Of a DNA stretch of 47,253 nt, positions 43,697-47,253 are shown piece after piece. The position numbers were made by a program, and so were the translations under genes. Numbering within the stretch: the stretch's first letter is position 1; the number at the start of each line of letters is the position of its first letter. The notes beneath the pieces are model-generated. The model saw only the letters and a list, made by a program, of their open reading frames with translations. It was not told the DNA's origin and did no database searches. The stretch comes from Arthrobacter sp. AL12 (GTDB taxonomy: Bacteria > Actinomycetota > Actinomycetes > Actinomycetales > Micrococcaceae), in contig NZ_JASBQY010000023.1 of assembly GCF_029960645.1 (NCBI RefSeq), forward strand, positions 1-47,253. The letters are read 5' to 3'.

Positions 43697-44233
43697 TCAG
43701 GCGGACGGGCCGGCCAACTGCATGAGCCGGGCCTCGCAGAGGTCAAGCCACCGCACCTCGGCCTCGGTCTGGAAGATGAGCGAATCCAGCACCAGCAGCC
43801 GGGCGGTGTCCGTGGGCCGGTGCTGGGATGCCGTGTCGCGGCGGGCCTTGGTGTAGTCCTGCAGGGCTCGGATGGACACGGCGCGCTGGGCTTGGATGGC
43901 GGCGCCGACGTCGACGCCTGGCAGCGTCAGCCCGAGGGCGAGCTTGATGGCCAGTTCGTTCCGGGGAGGGCTGGTCCGCGGAACCGGCGAGGTGAACCAG
44001 GTGCGGACTTCGGCGCGCCCCTCGGGGGTGATGGTGTAGACGACGTGGCCCTCGCCGTTGGCGCCCGCCTTGCGGACAAGGCCGTCGCGCTCCAGGCGAT
44101 CAAGGGTGGTGTAGACCTGCCCGATATTAAGGGGCCAGGTTGATCCGGTGCGGTCCTCGAATTCGATCCGCAGCTGGTAGCCATAGCGTGGCCGGTCCTG
44201 CAGGAGTGCCAAGAGGCTGTGACGGATGGACAT
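43697..44233 (-). CDS. PadR family transcriptional regulator
   Basis: This 178-residue regulator has the PadR winged-helix domain: MSIRHSLLALLQDRPRYGYQ, IGQVYTTLDRLERDGLV and VVYTITPEGRAEVRTWF. A helical C-terminal dimerisation domain follows. Family members usually repress genes for phenolic-acid response or efflux, and often their own gene. ATG at 44233 is chosen over a longer in-frame start that reads through the palindrome. A perfect 11-bp inverted repeat lies 31 nt upstream and is a candidate operator. The quinone oxidoreductase is upstream on the same strand. Confidence 0.88.
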   Translation of the reverse strand: MSIRHSLLALLQDRPRYGYQLRIEFEDRTGSTWPLNIGQVYTTLDRLERDGLVRKAGANGEGHVVYTITPEGRAEVRTWFTSPVPRTSPPRNELAIKLALGLTLPGVDVGAAIQAQRAVSIRALQDYTKARRDTASQHRPTDTARLLVLDSLIFQTEAEVRWLDLCEARLMQLAGPSA

Positions 44234-44263
44234 GATGCTCCCGGAGGGTAGCGGGACGACAGC

Positions 44264-44289
44264 ATACACGCGCCCCAAGGCGCGTGTAT
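44264..44289. promoter_or_regulatory. perfect palindrome, candidate PadR operator
   Basis: ATACACGCGCC (44264-44274) is followed by a 4-nt loop (CCAA) and GGCGCGTGTAT (44279-44289). It lies in the padR promoter region, 31 nt upstream of the start codon, and GTATACC continues beside it. PadR sites are typically such palindromes with AT-rich ends. Confidence 0.65.
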
Positions 44290-44362
44290 ACCGCGTATGG
44301 AATTACATTACCGTCATTTGTGACGCCGAAGCAATTCGGATATGCCGTTGCCGGAATATCTC

Positions 44363-45346
44363 CTAGAGAACCAGCAGGATTTTTCCCACATGGTCACCGG
44401 AGTCGAAGTACCGGTGCGCGGCAGCCACCTGTTCCAGCGGGAAGGTCTTTGCCACCAGCGGCCGGATCCGGCCATCGGTCAGCAGCGGCCAGACCGCGTC
44501 GCGGACAGCGTCCATGATCACGGCCTTCTCCTCCACGGGCCGCGGGCGCAACGCCGTCGCGATGATCGCGGCGCGCTTGGTCAGCAGCTGGCCCAGGTCC
44601 AGTTCACCCTTGGCCCCGCCCTGGAGGCCAATCACCACCAGCCGCCCGTAGTCCGCCAGCGCATCCACGTTCCGCGTGAGGTACTTGGCCCCAACGACGT
44701 CGAGAATGACATCCGCGCCCTTACCCCCGTTCTGCGCACGCAGGCTCGCCGGGAAGTCCTCCTCGGCGTAGTTGATGGCAATGTCGGCACCAAGGAAGGC
44801 CTTGGCGGTGCCGACCTTCTCCGCCGTCCCGGCCGTGGTGGCGACGACGGCGCCAAAGGCCTTCGCGAGCTGGATGGCCATCGTGCCGATGCCGCCGGTT
44901 GCCCCGTGGATGAGGACGGTCTCGCCCGGCTGCAGCTGCGCCGTCATGATCAGGTTGGAATAGACTGTCGCGGCCACTTCCGGCAAGGAGGCGGCGGTGA
45001 CCAGGTCGATGCCGTCCGGGACCCGCAGGACCTGCCCGGCCGGAACGGCCACCTGCTGGGCGTAGCCGCCGCCGGCCAGCAGGGCCACGACCTTGTCCCC
45101 CACGGAGAACGGCTTGGTGACGCCGGGCCCAAAGCCGGCGATCCGGCCCGAGACTTCCAGCCCGGGAATGTCGGAGGCCCCGGGCGGAGGCGGGTAGTGG
45201 CCCTTGCGCTGCTGGACGTCGGCGCGGTTGAGGCCGGCGGCGACGACGTCGATCAGTACCTCGCCGGTGCCGGGCACCGGGGACGGGACCTCGCGGACCA
45301 CCAGGGCCTCGGGTCCGCCCGGCTCTGAAATGTAGACGGCCTTCAT
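44363..45346 (-). CDS. NAD(P)H-quinone oxidoreductase (MDR superfamily)
   Basis: This 327-residue enzyme is a zinc-free medium-chain reductase of the quinone oxidoreductase/PIG3 group. It begins MKAVYISEPGGPEALVVREV, has DIPGLEVSGRIAGFGPGV near residue 62 and the nucleotide-binding GATGGIGTMAIQLAKAFGA at about 148-166. YEDFPASLRA and GADVILDVVGAKYL follow. ATG at 45346 is chosen since it follows GGGAG. It may form a transcript with the downstream padR gene, but a 129-nt gap separates them. Confidence 0.88.
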   Translation of the reverse strand: MKAVYISEPGGPEALVVREVPSPVPGTGEVLIDVVAAGLNRADVQQRKGHYPPPPGASDIPGLEVSGRIAGFGPGVTKPFSVGDKVVALLAGGGYAQQVAVPAGQVLRVPDGIDLVTAASLPEVAATVYSNLIMTAQLQPGETVLIHGATGGIGTMAIQLAKAFGAVVATTAGTAEKVGTAKAFLGADIAINYAEEDFPASLRAQNGGKGADVILDVVGAKYLTRNVDALADYGRLVVIGLQGGAKGELDLGQLLTKRAAIIATALRPRPVEEKAVIMDAVRDAVWPLLTDGRIRPLVAKTFPLEQVAAAHRYFDSGDHVGKILLVL

Positions 45347-45518
45347 GGAGAACTCCCGATTCCTAACTAAAACTTGCTGCAGCTCCTTGCAGGGATGCAC
45401 CCTCGGCACACCACATCCGAAGCGCATTCTCCCAGAGTAGGCGGAGGAGATACCCGCGTCCGGGAGCGCAACCTCGTTTTTTGTTGCTGCCGACTGCCTA
45501 TGAAACACTACTCGTTAG

Positions 45519-45606
45519 GGAAGGTTGTCCGAGCGGCCGATGGAGCTGGTCTTGAAAACCAGTGTGCGGTAACCCCGTACCAAGAGTTCGAATCTCTTAC
45601 CTTCCG
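45519..45606 (+). tRNA. tRNA-Ser (anticodon TGA)
   Basis: GGAAGGT (45519-45525) pairs with ACCTTCC (45599-45605), and the discriminator is G. The anticodon stem CTGGT/ACCAG encloses CTTGAAA, giving TGA. There is a long variable arm (TGTGCGGTAACCCCGTACC), as expected of a serine tRNA of 88 nt. The CCA end is not encoded. Confidence 0.97.
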
Positions 45607-45612
45607 CGAATG

Positions 45613-45655
45613 ATGCCCCTGGATCCGCTGTTACGGCGGAACCGGGGGCATTTTT
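45613..45655 (+). terminator. terminator of tRNA-Ser
   Basis: ATGCCCC (from 45613) pairs with GGGGGCAT (to about 45651), with an inner GCTGTTACGGC-type stem-loop, followed by TTTTT. It sits 7 nt past the tRNA. Confidence 0.85.
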
Positions 45656-45720
45656 GCGTGGCGGGACTTACGGCGGTACAGAGCGGACGCGGGTTGGCCG
45701 CCGACGGGTACACGTGGCCG

Positions 45721-45851
45721 GGCAGTGGGCAGATCAGGGCGGATGCGCACCGCGGGCCGGGGCACCTGGCCCGGCAGTGGGCAGATCAGGGCGGATGCGC
45801 ACCGCGGACCGGGGCACCTGGCCCGGCAGTGGGCAGATCAGGGCGGATGCG
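45721..45851. repeat. tandem repeat array 1, 52-bp period
   Basis: GGCAGTGGGCAGATCAGGGC starts at 45721, 45773 and 45825, an exact 52-bp period; the third copy is cut short after the core. The core includes GGGCAGATCAGGGCGGATGC. The linkers of about 25 bp are nearly identical to each other (one base differs), unlike CRISPR spacers. The array lies between tRNA-Ser and the AbiEi/DUF559 gene. Confidence 0.93.
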
Positions 45852-45877
45852 AGGCACTGATGCGCCCTGATCTGCCC
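45831..45877. repeat. hairpin formed by the last array-1 core and an inverted copy
   Basis: GGGCAGATCAGGGCG (45831-45845) is followed 17 nt later by its reverse complement CGCCCTGATCTGCCC (45863-45877). The perfect 15-bp stem lies 73 nt beyond the stop of the DUF559 gene and could end its transcript, though no T-tract follows. Confidence 0.8.
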
Positions 45878-45949
45878 GCGCGGCGCGACCGCGCCCGGCG
45901 GGGCCGAGCCGTGGATCCGGAGCGATGGGTGTTCATCCGCTGGGCGTGA

Positions 45950-46897
45950 CTATCCGGGCCATCCCTGACCCCGGAGGGCCTGCCGCACCCGCGTCAGCAC
46001 CCAGTCGTCGCCATTCCGGACGTCTAGTTTGTTGATTACCAACTGCCGCCAGCCAGCGCCGACGGTGCGTTCGTTACGCAGCGCATCGGCGAGCTGCTGC
46101 TCAGGCGTAAGGTGATGGCCGCCGTCGTACTCCACGGCGAGTTGGAATTCAGGGCAGCCGAGGTCGATCCACAGCGGAGTGCCCTGTTCATCCAGCAGGA
46201 CGTAGTTCGGCTCGAACGCCGGCAGCCCGGAGCGGCCAAAGAGCAGGCGGAGCCTGGTTTCCGGGGGCGAGTCGACGCCCACGCGGGCCAGCCCAAGCGA
46301 TTTCCTCAGCAGGCGAAGACCCGTCACCGGGCGGCGGCTCCCGGCATAGCGCTGAAGTTCCTCCAACGTCATGCGCGCGGTCCGCGGGTGCAGGTAGCGC
46401 ACATGCTCGCAGACGAGGTCGTCCGCGATGACAACGAGGTCCTCAAGCGTCAGCGCACCCGTCCCGGCGAGGTCCAGCAGGGTCCGGGAAATCGAGGTGA
46501 CCGGGACGCCCTCCAGGATGACAATATCGGCAGGCTCCAGCATGGCGCGGTGGCCGACGACGCCCTTCCTGCGGGGAGCGGCTGACCCTGCCCTGGTCAG
46601 GTGCAGCAGGTTTGACCTTGTCGTGGAACGCCCTTCCGCCAGGCTGCCCGGGAGCTTGAAGGCGTGGACGGCGGCCGCGGAGTAGTAGCTGACAGTGTCT
46701 GGCGTCCCCAGGTCCGTGTACGGCCGCACCCTGTCCAGCAACGACTGCTGCGGTCCGACCGGCACACGGATGCCGCGGCTCGGCACATGGATGTCCTTAG
46801 CCTTGGCCCGCCACGGGGAAATGCCGCTCAGCCGGCCCTCCCTGATAGTGAAGGACCGTGCCGCCAGGTCCTCCGGCAGCGGTTTCGCTGTTGCCAT
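45950..46897 (-). CDS. AbiEi-like/DUF559 protein with nuclease-fold C-terminus
   Basis: This 315-residue protein has an N-terminal segment like AbiEi-type antitoxins (IREGRLSGISPWRAKAKDIH, then PSRGIRVPVG). The C-terminal DUF559 domain is of the Vsr/PD-(D/E)XK type: SPPETRLRLLF with Glu213, LWIDLGCPE with Asp245, and VEYDGGHH with Glu256. ATG at 46897 is chosen; the longer form adds MWPNGP only. Such proteins are common and numerous in Arthrobacter, and their function is unknown. No toxin partner (AbiEii) is adjacent. It is flanked on both sides by related 52-bp arrays. Confidence 0.85.
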   Translation of the reverse strand: MATAKPLPEDLAARSFTIREGRLSGISPWRAKAKDIHVPSRGIRVPVGPQQSLLDRVRPYTDLGTPDTVSYYSAAAVHAFKLPGSLAEGRSTTRSNLLHLTRAGSAAPRRKGVVGHRAMLEPADIVILEGVPVTSISRTLLDLAGTGALTLEDLVVIADDLVCEHVRYLHPRTARMTLEELQRYAGSRRPVTGLRLLRKSLGLARVGVDSPPETRLRLLFGRSGLPAFEPNYVLLDEQGTPLWIDLGCPEFQLAVEYDGGHHLTPEQQLADALRNERTVGAGWRQLVINKLDVRNGDDWVLTRVRQALRGQGWPG

Positions 46898-47027
46898 GGG
46901 CCCATTAGGCCACAACCCGGCGCGGGCCGCGTCGGGTTATCCACAGCCCCGGCGCGGAGGCTGGGTGGAACCGGTCGGATTGCATCGGCGCGCCAGAGGT
47001 GGCCGGGGGTGGGGCAGGTGCTGGCAG

Positions 47028-47200
47028 CCGGATGCGCCGCTGGGGACGGTTGCGCGTCGCCGGTTGCGGGCAGATCAAGCCGGATGCGCCGCTGGGGACG
47101 GTTGCGCGTCGCCGGTCGCGGGCAGATCAAGCCGGATGCGCCGCTGGGGACGGTTGCGCGTCGCCGCTAGTGGGCAGATCAGGGCGGATGCGCCGCTGGG
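47028..47200. repeat. tandem repeat array 2, 52-bp period
   Basis: CCGGATGCGCCGCTGGGGAC starts at 47028, 47080 and 47132, and a fourth variant at 47184: again exactly 52 bp. The core reads GGGCAGATCAAGCCGGATGC in the middle units but in the last unit it is the array-1 version GGGCAGATCAGGGCGGATGC. The linkers (GGTTGCGCGTCGCCGGT type) are unrelated to those of array 1. A degenerate core is seen at about 47011-47032. Between the DUF559 start and this array there is only short spacer DNA. Confidence 0.93.
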
Positions 47201-47209
47201 CGGGTTCAA

Positions 47210-47253
47210 GCGATCGTTGCAACACCTCCGAATTATCGGGAGTTGCAGCGCGA
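47210..47253. repeat. imperfect inverted repeat at the window end
   Basis: CGATCGTTGCAACACCTCCGA on the left, cut here to its core TTGCAACACCTCCGA, and TCGGGAGTTGCAG on the right can pair with mismatches around ATTA. It may be a terminator or the edge of an element that continues outside the window. Confidence 0.4.

Noticed and set aside
45950..46897. Complete type IV toxin-antitoxin module (AbiEi/AbiEii)
   Set aside because: Only the AbiEi-like part is present, fused to a DUF559 domain. No nucleotidyltransferase toxin gene is adjacent.
45721..47200. CRISPR array, suggested by regular repeats with linkers of about 30 bp
   Set aside because: The linkers are the same within each array apart from single bases, so they are not spacers. 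No cas gene is in the window.

Overview
This window looks like a chromosomal segment of a high-GC actinobacterium in the Micrococcaceae, most likely Arthrobacter or Pseudarthrobacter. The evidence is the gene content and order: a GlgE-pathway glycogen cluster, carD-ispD-ispF-cysS-rlmB, senX3-regX3 facing phoU and gpm, a Bpa/PafE-type proteasome activator, and many GTG/TTG starts. The genus is an inference from protein style and synteny; no database search was possible.

Region 1 (about 0.2-13.7 kb) is alpha-glucan and trehalose metabolism. A minus-strand operon glgE-treS-mak/glgB, with overlaps or a 1-nt gap, converts trehalose to maltose, maltose 1-phosphate and then branched alpha-glucan. 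The maltokinase is fused to the N-terminus of the branching enzyme. glgP (glucan phosphorylase) is divergent from glgE, and glgX (debranching) lies further on. Between glgX and glgP is a compact pair coding for a secreted guanyl-specific ribonuclease of the RNase Sa/barnase type and its barstar inhibitor.

Region 2 (13.8-25.4 kb) is conserved housekeeping: a nitrilase-family amidase, rlmB, cysS, a small lipoprotein, ispF, ispD and carD; a second lipoprotein; the phosphate-sensing pair regX3-senX3 facing phoU across a region with 11-bp GTTCA direct repeats (a PHO-box-like site); phosphoglycerate mutase; and a methyltransferase-like protein.

Region 3 (25.4-32.3 kb) holds a DUF2516 membrane protein, a trans-sulfuration PLP enzyme, tmk-holB, a secreted alpha/beta-hydrolase peptidase of the TAP type, tRNA-Thr(CGT) with a clear promoter and terminator, and an MFS transporter.

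Region 4 (32.3-47.3 kb) is more accessory: a Ca2+-type P-ATPase with a small membrane protein, two genes of unknown function (one only 59 codons), an FAD-linked oxidoreductase, an aldo/keto reductase, the Bpa proteasome activator with a partner gene, cstA-ybdD, a PadR regulator with a perfect palindrome in its promoter, a quinone oxidoreductase, tRNA-Ser(TGA), and an AbiEi-like/DUF559 nuclease-fold gene.

The least explained structures are non-coding. Two tandem arrays, each with a 52-bp period and a common core of about 21 bp but different linkers, flank the DUF559 gene. A 31-bp GC-rich tandem repeat lies just upstream of bpa. A dispersed palindromic element built on AACGCGGGGTCAC occurs twice. 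No CRISPR array, prophage or insertion sequence was found, and no gene is visibly frameshifted.
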